Assembly: GCA_021904315.1 (NCBI GenBank)
Contig: CM038908.1
Coordinates: 35,206,001-35,270,000 of the forward strand
DNA: 64,000 nucleotides
Reading direction: 5' to 3'
Source of the DNA: Sphagnum magellanicum
Lineage: Eukaryota > Streptophyta > Sphagnopsida > Sphagnales > Sphagnaceae
A program made the translations under genes and the position numbers. Below are positions 1-12,490 of this stretch, piece by piece. Under the pieces are notes generated by a model. That model searched no databases. It was not told the DNA's origin and was given only the letters and a program-made list of their open reading frames with translations. Numbering within the stretch: position 1 is the stretch's first letter; each line of letters starts with the position of its first letter.

Positions 1-2
1 TT

Positions 3-119
3 GAAGGTCCAGATTATGACAACCTGATGATTGACTTTGTTACTGAATTTGCAGACTCTATTGTACAGAATCAACCTGAAGCATCAAGCTCCTCCGATCT
101 GTACTCATCTGCTGACTAA
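3..119 (+). CDS. 3' end of an unidentified protein-coding gene (partial)
   Basis: An open frame enters from the left edge and ends at a TAA at 117-119, giving 38 C-terminal residues. The peptide begins EGPDYDNLMIDFVTEF and finishes with a Ser-rich, acidic tail (ASSSSDLYSSAD). Codon choice and the hydrophobic-acidic pattern look like real coding sequence, and the frame has no stop before position 117. I do not recognise the family from so short a piece, and no function is assigned. The following few hundred bases would be its 3' untranslated region. It could also be a chance open frame, because only 117 bases are visible. Confidence 0.4.
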   Translation, partial: EGPDYDNLMIDFVTEFADSIVQNQPEASSSSDLYSSAD

Positions 120-646
120 CCTACTTTGGCTTTGCAAAAGCTGCATTGTTGCTCTCCAATTGTATCTGTTTTCAGAAGCCAATACCAACATCATTCCAAC
201 TAATTACCTGCAAAGTCAATAACAGAGTGGCACAGGTCTGACAAATACAGTATATAGAATTTCATTTGCCTTCATAGTTTTTGCTTTGTTTGTCTTGGTA
301 GTCCATTTCTACAAAACAAGCGCCCAAGTCCAAAACAAAAACAAAATTGGTTGAACTATTTTGGTGCTTGTAACAGTCAATTCAATTACTTAAATGTAGC
401 AGCAGCTGATTGCAACTGCCATCCATTTCTGTAAGAATTTTTTTCGACCTTCCTAACCATTTTATTGCTTCACATTCAAACATGAACGTTGTAGAATTGA
501 CTAATTATTGATCTGTCTAGTTGGCCCTGTGTCACACAGAAGACAAGGTTACCCTTTCTTGTGCACAAGAGGTTACATCTCCTTGCCAACATGGAGATTT
601 ACATGATTACACGGTCTGACACTGGTAATGATCCATGTAGAGAGGG

Positions 647-793
647 CAAGCTTTTGATCTTATTTGTAAGAGAAATAATCGCGCAATGCAAATGACAAGC
701 TTTTGATCTTATTTGTAAGAAAAATAATGGTGCAATGCAAATGACAAGCTTTTGATCTTATTTAAAAGAGAAATACTAGCGCAACGCAAATGA
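647..793. repeat. 49-bp tandem repeat, three copies
   Basis: Three head-to-tail copies start at 647, 696 and 745, with an exact 49-base period. Each opens with CAAGCTTTTGATCTTATTT and closes with GCAA(T/C)GCAAATGA. Copies 1 and 2 differ by a few substitutions; copy 3 is more diverged. No coding potential is apparent. Confidence 0.9.
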
Positions 794-1464
794 CATCTGG
801 ATGCCTGATGCTGTTGCTATACTCCTACCTATCCTCATTGCCACCTAGAAGCCTAACCAATGGTATCATTTGAGATACCAACAATTGCTAAAGGTTGTGC
901 TAGTCTGGTATTGAAAGCCTCAAATTCACAAACCCTAGATTCATAATTCAGGAAAATTTATCCAAGTAGGTTATCAATCCTTATACCCTAAACCCATTTG
1001 AACTCTAGACTTTGAATACTCAATCAAGTGGTGAAGAATTTTTAGTGATAAATAATTGTCAAAAGTTTGAATGGTTGTGTGCTGTAGCTTGCAATGTTCT
1101 TGTATTATTCAATTGGTCATTGTTACTTTCATTCCCCTCAAAACCTTCACTCAGATTAACATCATAGGGATGACTATCAAGGTTGAAAACAATGCATAAC
1201 AATCCCAATTGGAGCTCAATATTTGCACTTGGCTCTCCCTAGGCCCTTGTCACTTATGCTTTTCTTGTTTGCTGCATAGGCTCATAGGAAGCATTAGGGC
1301 ATTGGGTATGACGTGATACCTCCTTGATGCCACAAGGTTGTGAAGCTATTTACATCAATAATATTACACTACCTGAGAAGGCCTGAAATCCACCTAAACT
1401 GGAAGCTCTACTTGTGTTTTAATCAATGGTTGCACAAGGAAAAAAACCCTGTCCCTTCCTCTCT

Positions 1465-1780
1465 TCTGTTGCAAAGCCAAAGCTTGACTCTCAAAAACCA
1501 TATCCATCCTACTTGCATTATGTTCAAAGACTTGCACAAATAAAATACCAAGTCCCTCCACCCCTCTATTCTGTTGCAAAGCAAGAGCTGGACTCTCAAA
1601 AGCCATATCCATACTACTTGCATTTCTGGAAACTCTACTTACATTCTATTGAAAGACTTGCACAAGTAAAACTCACTGCTCCCCTCTCCACCCATAGTCC
1701 CTTTATTTTGGTGCAAAGCAAGAGCTGGACTCTCAAAAACCACATGCGTCATACTAGCATTTCATTGCCAAGAAAGCAAA
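1465..1780. repeat. Imperfect 105-137-bp direct repeat, three copies
   Basis: The core GCAAAGC(C)AAGAGCTGGACTC, followed by CAAAA(A/G)CCATATCCAT and CTACTTGCATT, recurs at about 1471, 1576 and 1713. The copies are separated by 105 and 137 bases. They share a following segment ending in GACTTGCACAA. The repeat stays open in one forward frame, which explains a 123-codon open frame there. Confidence 0.75.
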
Positions 1781-3008
1781 ACAGAAGTTTGGCCTAAGGC
1801 AGATCTGATGTGAGACCCACCTTTTGTAAAGTGAGGAGTTGGAAGCACCTGGGAATGTATTCAAGCTCCAATGTTTTGCCTGCCTGCTTCCAGGGAAACA
1901 TGTTACACTTCCTGCAACTTTGGTGAGCAAGGAAGAAACAACAAACTTTAAAGAAGGCACACATGGAAAAAAGGATTGCCTAAAAAAAGGAAACTGGATG
2001 TGAAGATTAAACCTGGATTACACAGCACAGGCACATTCTGCATGAATGGGTTATGTTTCTATACAGAAGATCTTATGTACAGAATTCCTGGGCACAAGAG
2101 TCAGGACTGAGATCACTACTACAACTTAATCACTAGGCTATATACTGGAACTTGGATTCTCAAAGATGTTTTATCTCTTGTTTTCAAGGAATTGGGTGAT
2201 ATCAGGTTGCAAGGGGAGAGGATGGAGTGGGCAGGAGGGCACAGGGCACATCTAACCTGTGCTCCACCAGTTATCCTTATAAATCACCTGAGATACCTTC
2301 CTATTTGGGGGGCTTTTGTTGTCTTCTCCAAGTAACAAATGTTCCATGCCTTTGTAACCAAGGGGTCCTCACTGATTCTTATTTTCATGAGAAGGAAATT
2401 AAAGCTTAAACCTTTTTTTTTTCCCACCACTGTTTGGAATAGCATCATGGCTGCTTGAGTAAAAGTCTCCATGCCAAATTACTGGGGATGCTGCACCCGT
2501 AAATTGCAACGCAGGGTTGCCACTACATCTAACAGTCTATATCAGTTCAATATTTGTCCTCTCTGATTGGAGCAGATTTTCCACTACAATAATAGGGCAA
2601 CCCTGAAATAGAGGCGCCTTCAGTTGTCAGTAAACAGAGGTTGGATGCTGCTTTTGTCAATGTTGTTGACCTGCACCAGTAGGCATCAGAAACAGGTGTA
2701 TAGGTTGCCTATTACACAAAGCTGATGGAGCCACATTTGCTGGAAGGGGACAGATTTGCTGAAGCATGCAGCTGGAGCCTGAGGAACATGTGTAGTTGGG
2801 TGGCACAAATCTCCACTAGGCAGAAAGATGGCAGCCATGATAACTTTGCATCTAACCATCTGCAAGTCAAGACAAGCAACAATCACCATAATGAGATCCA
2901 AGACATACCATTCCTTAAAAATTATGCTGCCTTCCAAGTTATGCTGCAGAGGAACAACACTAGACCATCCTATCACACCCATGTATCATCAGTCCTAACA
3001 GCATGAAG

Positions 3009-6000
3009 TTAGCCCCAAGGGAGAAGAAACTCACCATCTTCACAGAAAGGGAACATAGCACCTTCCCAAACATCATCTCCTTGCTCTATGCCCTCATTGT
3101 CTTCACTTTTGCTATGTGCATCAACACTCTCAGCATCATCAGTAGCTCCACTCAGATCTTCATTTCTTGGGCTCCTGTCCAAAGTCCCCTCACTCACAAT
3201 GCCACTACTTCCCTGGTGCGCATCAGGGTTGTAGAGGAATGCACGTTCAAACTCTTGATTTGTGTTTGAATTGGAAGTTGCACTGTCATCTGGTTGAAGC
3301 CTGAGTGGCAGTGCCCCATTCTCCACAGACTGCACTCCAGACACGACAGCTGTTGACCTCATATCCCATGGAGCTTTTATATTCCTTACTACTCCTGGAT
3401 CCATATGCTCAGTTACCCCAGTTCCTTGCAACCCTAAATCTCCAAATGCTTGGTTGACAACAACCATGGATTCAGCATGTCCTATTGATACAGGAATCTG
3501 TGGCACATAATGATTGCCATCAAAAGAAACCTCGGAGGAAAGTGGTCCTAAGCCATTTCTCTTCAGGCCTTTGGGCATGTCGTGGTTGCTATCTCTGCCT
3601 CTGTTGGTCAATCTACCTGGGTTACTGTAGCCAGCAGTCAGATCAGGTTTTGCATAACCTTGGACCATTCCTACATCTCTTTGTTGGGGCATTGAAATGT
3701 ATAAGGGTGGGGATCCACTGGCAATCCCTCCTGAATTGCCTGCTTGGCTACCAAAGCTAACCTGAAAGAACTCAGCTGTACCATCCTTTGGGCTTGACAG
3801 AGTCTCCTGAGATGATCCTGGCCTACACATGGATAGGTCTAAACCTTGTCGGACTTGATGGAAATGGGAATGAGAAGATGCTTCAAATGATGAAGCATAG
3901 GTGCTTGTTATGGCAACATCTGGGGATTCTGCACAACATCCCAAAGATGTAATTTCCATTCAGGACATTCAAAACTTCATATCTGCACTTGCATGCACTG
4001 AGTGAAATTAGATCGTGACCACCCATGATGCAACAAGCAGCCTGTACCTCAAATTTGACCATTGCATTCAGATTCATAAAACCTATCTGCATTTGGGGTA
4101 GGAAGAGAAACCTTGGTAGGCATGGTGAAAACCATTCATGGTTGAAGGGGTATGTTCAGAACCTAAACTACTGCAGCTGCTAGTGCGTTTTATCTGCACA
4201 TGACCTAAGCCTCCACTTGTCAACCCATTTTGCAAATCCTCATCTGCATGCAGCTGCTCATGCATCCCTGACAATCCAGGCAAAGCCTCTGGCGCATTAA
4301 TGTCCCTGCAGAACAAGGAGAGTGCCTTGTAATTAGGTTGGCCATACACCAAGAAACACACACCAATCAATTTGGTATCTAATCCACCAATCAGTTGCAG
4401 TCAGATGCTACATTCCACACAGCCTTTATCGAAGCCTTCATTTTTATATTTATTTTAATTATTGGTCTAATTATGCATGGCGAAAAGGCCCATTGCAGAT
4501 TGACATGCTAATTCCATGAGGAATACAGGTTTAAGGAAGAGGTACCGAGCCCCCTGAACTTGAGTCAAGTTCTGAAGCCTTTTGATGACAGGTACCAAAT
4601 CTTTCCTGTGTATTTCAACCACACGAGTGGGTATCCTCTCTATCTCTATTTCACCAACACCATCACCATGAGAGCCATCATCACCATCAGCTTCCTTGGG
4701 GACCCCGGACAGCATCACATGGAAGTATATCTGACAAAATGCACAGGTTCTCCTTAGAATAGTCACGTGACATAAGCAGGGAAAGAAAGAGAACAAAGCA
4801 AACAACAGATATATGTATGGTCCAGATCTCAGATGCCCAACATGTTGTGCATTCACAGCTATCCCTAGCAAACACTCAAACCTGTGACCATCAATACAAC
4901 ATGAAAGTATGGAGAGGAAAATATGCAGTACTGCTACTTACAGAGTTCAAAGATCAAAATTGAAACATAGAAATAGCAAAAATCATAGTGGGATGCAAAA
5001 TACCTTGGCTTTAGCCCAAACAGGTAGTGGCTTTGCCTGATACATCTGGACTTCAGCATTTGACATGAACCAGCGCTGCATCTCTTCAATTCCCATACCC
5101 TCCCTCCCCAACACCCCTCGAGATCCTCCTTGGCTTAACATAGTGGCAGATTTTGCTTCACCCCCATATCCACCTTCCTCACGCAATGCCCCTTGAGACT
5201 CAATCCTCTCCTCGCGCTCCACCCAGTTAGGGCAACGGCACACATCCCATTTTTCAAGAGGTTCAACTACTACCTTCAACTCCTGTGATAACCCAGAGCT
5301 CACAGGAGGACTCCCCCCAGCCATCCCTGCCACGCCACCAGAGTTCCCACCTTCTCCTGCTGTTGGTCGCAATACATAACGGAGAAGATGCCCTGTGGGA
5401 CCGAGAATCCAGAGCTGGTCCTTGAATGTTACAGTCTCTATCTCTGATTCAACACCTGTTGCCCCCCCAGCATGAAAAACAGCAGCAACTGCACCAGCAA
5501 GAGCATTGGAGCGTCCTGTTGCTGCCACTGCAGCAGTTGTAACTGTTCCTCGCCATCCAGTGTTCCCATTCTTTATTCTGCTCACAACATTGAGATTGAT
5601 GGCAGGTGGAGGAGGAGGCAGAGCCTGCTGGTGAACCCTAACAGGCCCTGTGCTAGACCACCAAGGGAAAGTTGGTGCAGGTGTTAGCGTAGGCCCAATT
5701 AATCCATCAACAGGAACTGTCCCATGTGTTTGAGGACCTACTACACCTCCAAATGGAGATATGGCAAACAGATGGTTGGTTCCTCGTGATGAGCTGACTG
5801 CAATCCACTGGCTATCACCACTAAAACTGATGTCTTGAATTACCTGTCCCATTGAGATGTCAGCAATAATCAGATTAGACAATTGCATTGCTGTAACATT
5901 GATGGCATGACAGACTGAGGAGGTGAGGCACAAAGACCATGGCACTCACCGCGTTAGTGACCCCACGGTAGAGTTTGTAGAGGTGTGCAAAAGATGTGCT

Positions 6001-8399
6001 GGCATCCAAGGCAGCTGTGTTGGCACCGGTAGTGGAAGGAGGGGTAAGACGGAAGACATTCAAGTTGTGGCCATAGACTGATGCAGTGACGAGGATAGTA
6101 CCACTAGGGTCGAAAGCAAGGGCTGACAATGGGCTTGAATGTGCCCTGAACTGTGCCACAATGGTCTTGCTCACAAAGTCCTGCACGATCACCTGAAATC
6201 CCAGCATCCAAGACCCCTAAATCAGCTATGCTGCATCTTTTAACACAAAAATCCACACAATATGGTGGGAATATGGCAAACAAATGGTTTGTTTCCAAAA
6301 AATTCAGTATCTGCTAATTTGGTTGGAACTGTTATCCTCAAAATTTGGATACAAATGGCTGGTATCCACAGTCAGTTACCTTGACGTTAGCACAAAACTG
6401 CTATCATCAAATGCCACTGTGCACTTACAGACACAACATCACATAAACTCAAGCATGGGGCTTGCAGGAACCACAGCCATGGTAAGCAGACACACTGAGA
6501 CACACTGCGACACACTGAGAAAAACTGAGGAATGTGCACTAAAGTCAAAGAGGTTACAAAATGCTTACAGCGCCAGCATATTCTGACTCAAGGGGTGGGC
6601 CACCTTGCCAAGTAGTGTGTCCATTACTGCCATTCTTCCAGCTCGGGTTGCCTGTACCCAAAGACCCAGTGCCACCATCTGGCATGAGCTCTGAACAATA
6701 CCGCGATATTGTCTTGTACCCCATGTCCCCAAGTGTCACCACCCCAGCAACTAAATGCTTGCTCGACTCTTTTGCATAATGTGCAACCAGGCTCCCATTT
6801 GCTGGTGAAGTTGAAGGGCTTACACCTGGCGATGGTGTCAAATGTTGAGGTGAGATACGCCCTGTGGTAGCCATCAGGGGCTGATTTGCTGCATAAGCTA
6901 GCCACCGAGGCCCTAATGCCATAGCACCATAACCTACATGACTGGTGCCTGGTGCTAGTGCTGGTGATGGATATGTTAGTACACTGAAACTAAAGAGCAG
7001 TGTCGCTGCATCAAAGCAGTAAATCTGCACAGAGACAAGCAAGTGATCCATCAGCATACTGGCAAGCATATTTTAAATAGGAAGCTCATTCACATCAATC
7101 AGCAATGGAAGCATGTTTGATCAGCAGCTGCACCAAGAGGAATATATGCTGGACACACATACATGGACGAAAATTCTTATAACAAAGTAGGATGAAGATT
7201 TTCCTAAATATTCTTCATTAAATGCCTCAAGACAAAAAGTTTTCAGATCCAAGGGACAACCCTCAGCTGCAACAATCAACTAATTAGAGTCCTTTTGCTA
7301 TTCATAAAGCATCCAGCAAGAGATTAGTTTTCACCTCAAACACACTATCACCCTCACATGCATGTAGAGAGAGAGGTGCAAACAAGAATAGACCCCCTTC
7401 TATGATCCTGAAGGACTCATGAGACAGGAATGGCTCAGAAAGAGGAGATTGACAAGGAACACAATTTGAAACCTTCTCAAGAGTATGAAGGGATGGGCAC
7501 TCTCATGTACCTGAGCAACCAGAGCAACTGCTACAACACGAGGGCTGCAACGCACTGCATATATGCCTGTTCGAAACCTCAACACATGCACATAGGAATG
7601 GTTTTGGAGTGAGTAGAATCTAACAACTGTTGGAACCAAGTTAGAGCCCCCAACTCCCAAGGCACTTCCAGTTGCACCTCCACCGTGCCCACCTGAAAAC
7701 CCTCCAGGACTGGGACTCCCAGACCCTGCAGTGTCCCCAGTAAGAACCAAGAGCAATGGGCGTACTTCCTTGAATCCACCTCTTCCATCAGGAGGCTCTT
7801 GGACTACTGGCTTTGGTTGTAAGCGCAAAAATGCTACTGGTCCATCCCGACGAGAGACAAGTTCATGCACATTGCTGGCCTCCTCAACATCCCACACTTG
7901 GAATCCATTCAAATAGGTGAGCAATAATACTTGGCGAATCTCACCAGTACCAAGTTCTAGCTTATCAAAATTAGCCCATTGGACCTGTCCACAGGGACAA
8001 CAGCATTTGGTTAGCTTCAGATTGAGCTCATGCCCAATCACATGTGGCACTTTTATTTGTAGTATGTCATGCTCTTTAATCAGTATTGCAAACACGTTGC
8101 CATGCAGCAAGGCTGCACAGAAAACCCTAGAAATTGATTGGAACTCATGAGAAGCATCACAGCAAAAGCAGCACCAAGTCAGTAGAATTGCTTACTTGTT
8201 CACGCTGGCGATCATCTTCATTCAGCACACCATTTGAGGCAGCTGAGACTGCAGCCTGGCGCACAGTTGATGCAGCAATGCTCCCTGCATTTGCAGAGAC
8301 ACTGCGCAAGTAACTGGAGATAGTGCGGAATGAGGAAGGGAAAAAGCTGCCTCTGCCCCCACGGGGACTACGTGCAAGGACGTCAGCATTATTCCTCAT
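3009..8399 (-). CDS. ATG18: ATG18-type WD40/BCAS3-domain autophagy protein, 8 coding exons
   Basis: Exons, in transcript order: 8196-8399, 7511-7984, 6569-7024, 5950-6192, 5004-5843, 4546-4730, 4112-4305 and 3009-3928. All introns are GT-AG, phases agree, and the product is 1171 residues. The start at 8399 is supported by an in-frame TGA four codons upstream. The N-terminal part reads SSYLRSVSANAGSIAA, then a seven-blade-type repeat region with LLLTYLNGFQVWDVEEASN, then AHSSPLSALAFDPSG and SSSRGTNHLFAISPFGG, as in plant ATG18f/g/h. The PROPPIN phosphoinositide motif (L/F)RRG appears as LYRG at residues 452-455, followed by a BCAS3-type region with VVEIHRKDLVP. The family acts on autophagic membranes through PI3P; whether this copy binds lipid is inferred. 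The 306-residue last exon is Ser/Gly-rich and poorly conserved. The gene is longer than the roughly 800-1000 residues usual for flowering-plant members. Confidence 0.92.
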
Positions 8400-9990
8400 C
8401 CCAATTCACTGCCTTGCTCTATGGATGTTCCTTCCCTTTCTTTGTGCATACCCAGGCTGCATGTGTGTTGTCCCCACAGTCCTGCCACCGGTAAGCTCAA
8501 TCTTCAGTGCAAACTCTGGACTACATTTCTGAACCCCAAGCACTCAGCTATGAATTGCACAACCAAACCCCAACTTTGCTGGAAAGGGAAAATATCAGAT
8601 ACCTGGAGATCACTGACTAGATGTATTGCTCCATCACCTTGTCCAGCAATCTACAAACCCCATAGCTGGGAAATTCCAATTAAGCAAACATTAGGGTTTG
8701 ATGCTCAGGTTGAACAATGTCACATTTCTGCTGCATTCTCAATGCTGCCTGTCAATCCAGTGCAGAAAGTTGGACTGAGAAAGAGGTCCAGCCAGCATGA
8801 CAGCCAATCTGAACCTTTGGAGAAACAGGTAAAAGCAAGAAGAGCCAATTCTGCCATGAAACAAGAAAAAGATTCATGGCATGGCATATCATCAAGGGTT
8901 ACAAATTTTCTGCCAAACCACTCCCTGACCCCTTGGCTTTCAGGAGAGATTTCACAGTAGAACTTGCATACAGAGCATCCTAGTTGATGAGACCACACAC
9001 ATCACTTTCAGGTCAGAAGCACACCGCTTGTACCCAACATACCAAAATCCTGCCTAAAAAGCATCCATCTAGGGTCCTCTCCCATGCTGGAGTCATACGG
9101 GATTGCAAAGTGCCATGCCACCAAACCGTGCATGAAAGCTTCGTTAGCGCATCAACTTAGACCTAAAAAGCCGTGATCAAGCTTGCCTCACTGAGGGCAG
9201 GGGAAAAAACACACTGAAAAAGTCGAACCGATTTTCTATAGAACACTACAATCGTAATACCATCTTTTCTCGCTTCCTGTAAGCTTCCTCCCAAAGCAAG
9301 CAAACCTTGCACCAGCGTATCTAGAGCAGTGCACCAAACCGGATTGCCAGAAATTTCCTGACTGTAAAAGTCATATTCCAATACAAACCCTCACTCCTAA
9401 TCCCTTCCACTACTTACTTTCAAAATACCAGAACCAAAGGAAACAAAGGACGAAAACTTCTTCTGCCAAGAATCATCCCGGCAAACCAACCGGCAGGAAA
9501 GGAGATGCAACAACGCGTCCAAGAAAGAAAACAAACACACAGAAAATCTCACACATCTCCTTCCCTTTGCCGCCCGCTTTTCTTCTGCTCTCATCACAGG
9601 ATCCTCAAACACTCGAAAACCAAAAACGCCTTCAAATTCCTTGAAAAACAAAATCTAAAAAAAACGCCAGAAAGAAAGCAAGAAAGAAAGAAAGAAAGAA
9701 AAACGCAAACACAAAACACGAACAAGCGAGGGATTGCGAAGACTTACGAGACAAGCAGAGACCGCGTCCTTGAAATTTGAAGATGCAGAAGAAGATAGGA
9801 CGCCGACGCCGAAGTAACGAACCGAATGGAGGAGTTATGGAGTGCAGGTGAAGGGAAATTCTCGAAACACGAAAGCAAAAAAGCTTCCACAACAAAAGAA
9901 GATAGGGAAGAACGACAGGAACAACAAGAAAACAACAGCAACAATAACAACAAGAAGGAGGACTACTACTACTACTAATACCTAATGCAA
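8400..9990 (-). promoter_or_regulatory. Probable 5' leader with a 1.3-kb UTR intron, and promoter, of the ATG18-like gene
   Basis: On the minus strand a consensus donor (C|GTAAGT) lies at 9747/9748. A plausible acceptor (AAGGCAG) lies just upstream of the start codon, near 8410. A leader exon of about 9748-9980, rich in C/T on the coding strand, would be joined to exon 1. A (GAAA)n tract sits at about 9673-9701. This is inferred from splice consensus only. No other gene is supported in this stretch. Confidence 0.4.
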
Positions 9991-10197
9991 AATCTGCGAC
10001 ACAATTCACGCCATGAACGCAACCAGGAGAGAGAGCTTAGGCTTTTTGCTATGCTTTTTTGCTTTGCTTTGCTTTGTTTCTTCTTGGGCGTAGCGATGGC
10101 GCAAAGCAGCATTTTACACTGCCGTGCGTGGTTTGGTGTTTTCCTTGCCGTGCGCAGTGTCTGTCGTAGGGTTGCGTAAAACCCCCTGCAATCCCTT

Positions 10198-10850
10198 AAT
10201 TAATTAATTAATTAATTAATCGTCACCTAAAAACATTAAACCCTTCATCAACTTTAATTTGGCCCCTTCAAATGTTAATCACCTTAGTTAAGCCTTTCAT
10301 CGACTTAATCACCCCAATTAGACCTTTAATCAACTTAATTAGTCCCTTAATCAAATTAATCAAGCACTTAATCAATTGAATCACGCACTTAATCAACTTA
10401 ATAAGGCACTTAATCAACTTAATTAGTCCCTTAATCAAATTAATCAAGCACTTAATCAGCTTAATCAGGCACTTAATCAACTTAATATGTCCCTTAATCA
10501 ACTTAATCACCCTTAGGGCCCTTCACCAACTTAATTAGTCCTTTAATCTACTTAATCACCCATAGGGCCCTTAATCAGCTTAATTAGTCCTTTAATCAAT
10601 TTAATCACCCTTAGGGCCCCTTCATCAACTTAATCACCCTTAGGGACCCTTCACCAACTTAGTTACTCCTTGAATCAACTTAATCACCCTTAGGGACCCT
10701 TCATCAACTTAATTAGTCCTTGAATCAACTTAATCACCCTTAGGGGGGGCCCTTCATCAATTTACTTATAGTCCTTTAATCAACTCTTAATCACCCTTAG
10801 AGCCTTTAATCAACTTGATTAGACCCTTAATCCCTTAATTAGACTTTGTC
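10198..10850. repeat. AT-rich minisatellite with ~21-bp unit passing into a ~55-bp unit
   Basis: A (TTAA)n run at about 10195-10220 is followed by many copies of a unit close to CACTTAATCAACTTAAT, with period 19-23 bases. From about 10500 the array changes to a longer unit that also contains the palindrome CCCTTAGGG. The minus frame through the array is open and reads as repeated IKLIKCL, a by-product of the repeat. Confidence 0.85.
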
Positions 10851-12081
10851 AAGCTCAATTTTGGCTTTAGCTTGGTTAGGCTTTTTTTTATTGGCAGCTT
10901 TAATTTTGTCGATTACCGTAAAAGCACGGGCGGGCCGAATTTTTGTAGTGTAGTTTAGATGGGTGCCTAATTTGCAAAGAATTTGTCGTCTACTAAAGCA
11001 CGGACATTTCAAATAACGCAATGCCCCCCCGGCTCCTTCAATCCAATGATATTACAAAAAAAAAATGTAAAATCCACCCAATGCTTGGTAAAGCTTTGTA
11101 GCCAAGAAACTTTACCCAATTATTTTTGGCTTTGTTAAATTCAATTTTGGCTAAATTATTTGCAGTAGTAAAATCCATAAGTAGGTGTATCGTACAGAGT
11201 TGTACAAGTGTAATTTGACCGAAAAAAAGTGGATCGTTTGTTTTTGTGGGTAGAGCCGGGTGTTGCGGTCCAAGCAACGACACATGAGCTTTGCAACCGA
11301 TAATTTCTTTTTTTTGACCCATCATTTCTTTTCTTCACCTTTTTTTTTTTTTGGTTTTTTTTGCTAGTCTCTCTGAAACTACTACACGTAGTAGGGCACA
11401 TTGTTTCGGTCGTAGGCATTTTTGACAAATTGTTTGTTACCCGAGTACGGCCAGGAGAGAACCGAGACCATGGGTAAACCAGCACTCAATGGGACTCGGT
11501 CATCGGTTCCGTCTTTTCTGTGGAGTTCCCCCTCACCCTCTCCTTACCCCCCCCTTTTTTTTTTCTTGTCTTGGCTTTCTTTTGATGAAGACCCAATGGG
11601 TTTTTAGAATTTTTCCCTTTCCTAGGAGATAATGAAATGGAACGGATTTAATTCCCGTGGATGAATTTAACCAACATGATTTTTGGCCCTAATTTTCAAG
11701 ACATGCATCACGTCTAGTAAGGCCGGCCCTCGGAAGTGGGCCTATGCTTGACTCCCCCTCTCACATGGGCCCCCCCTTCTTGTTTGTAATGCCCTCGAGC
11801 TAAGCTCTTTTGCGAAGAAATAACTGAAAATTGAGAACAAACTGACCCGACAAAACTTTTTCTTCACCTTGACGAATATTTTGTTTTGTATTGTTTTGGG
11901 GGCATCTTTGGGATGATTTTTATTTGTCGTGTACTCTAGTGCAAAACTCAAGTCAGTCGTACAATATGGGACGGTCCATACATGACCCGGCTGCTACCCC
12001 ACTTGTTGAAGAAGGTAAAATACTTTATTGGGGACATGGTGGGGTGGCTAAACATTTTGGCAAATGGTTACACAAGACACC
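10851..12081. other. Gene-free AT-rich spacer
   Basis: I see no supported gene here. The stretch contains homopolymer runs (A at about 11053-11065, T near 11341-11352) and short unrelated open frames on both strands with no recognisable domain. Confidence 0.5.
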
Positions 12082-12490
12082 CATTCATCCAAAGTGTGGG
12101 GAAGAAGCATGTGACTTGGTGGGTCATTCATCCAAAGTATGGGGAAGAAGCATGTGACTTGGTGGGCCATTCATCCAAAAGTGTGAGGGTGAAGCATGTG
12201 ACTTGGAGGCCATTCATCCAAAGTGTGGAGGAGAAGCATGTGACTTGACGAGCCATTCATCCAAAGTGTGGGGAGAGAAGCGTGTGACTTGGTGGGCCAT
12301 TCATCCAAAGTGTGGGGAAGAAGCATGTGACTTGACAAGCCATTCATCCAAAGTGTGGGGGGGAGAAGCATGTGACATGGGGGCCATTCATCCAAAAGTG
12401 TAGGGGCGAAGCATGTGACTCAAGGCCTTCATCCAAAGTGTAACGGAAGGGGAGAGGGACACACGTGACTTGGGCATCCAAAGAGTGTTT
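12082..12490. repeat. 43-47-bp minisatellite, about nine copies
   Basis: Head-to-tail copies begin CATTCATCCAAAGTGTGG and continue GAAGCATGTGACTTG. Copies start at 12082 and about every 43 bases until about 12430, with two decayed copies after that. Unit length varies through runs of G. Open frames on both strands across the array are products of the repeat. Confidence 0.92.

Larger units (their letters stand above)
120..3008. other. Intergenic region between convergent gene ends
   Basis: I see no supported gene in these 2.9 kb. The stretch holds the presumed 3' UTRs of the left-edge gene (+) and the ATG18-like gene (-). It also holds two short tandem repeats, listed separately at 647-793 and about 1465-1780. 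Open frames of 60-120 codons in the 1.4-1.8 kb stretch come from the repeat itself and show no domain. Confidence 0.6.

Noticed and set aside
10268-10510. 80-codon minus frame of repeated IKLIKCL
   Set aside because: It is a translation of the AT-rich minisatellite, not a gene.
12082-12490. CRISPR-like look of regularly spaced repeats
   Set aside because: The whole unit repeats with no unique spacers, and this is plant nuclear DNA. It is a minisatellite.
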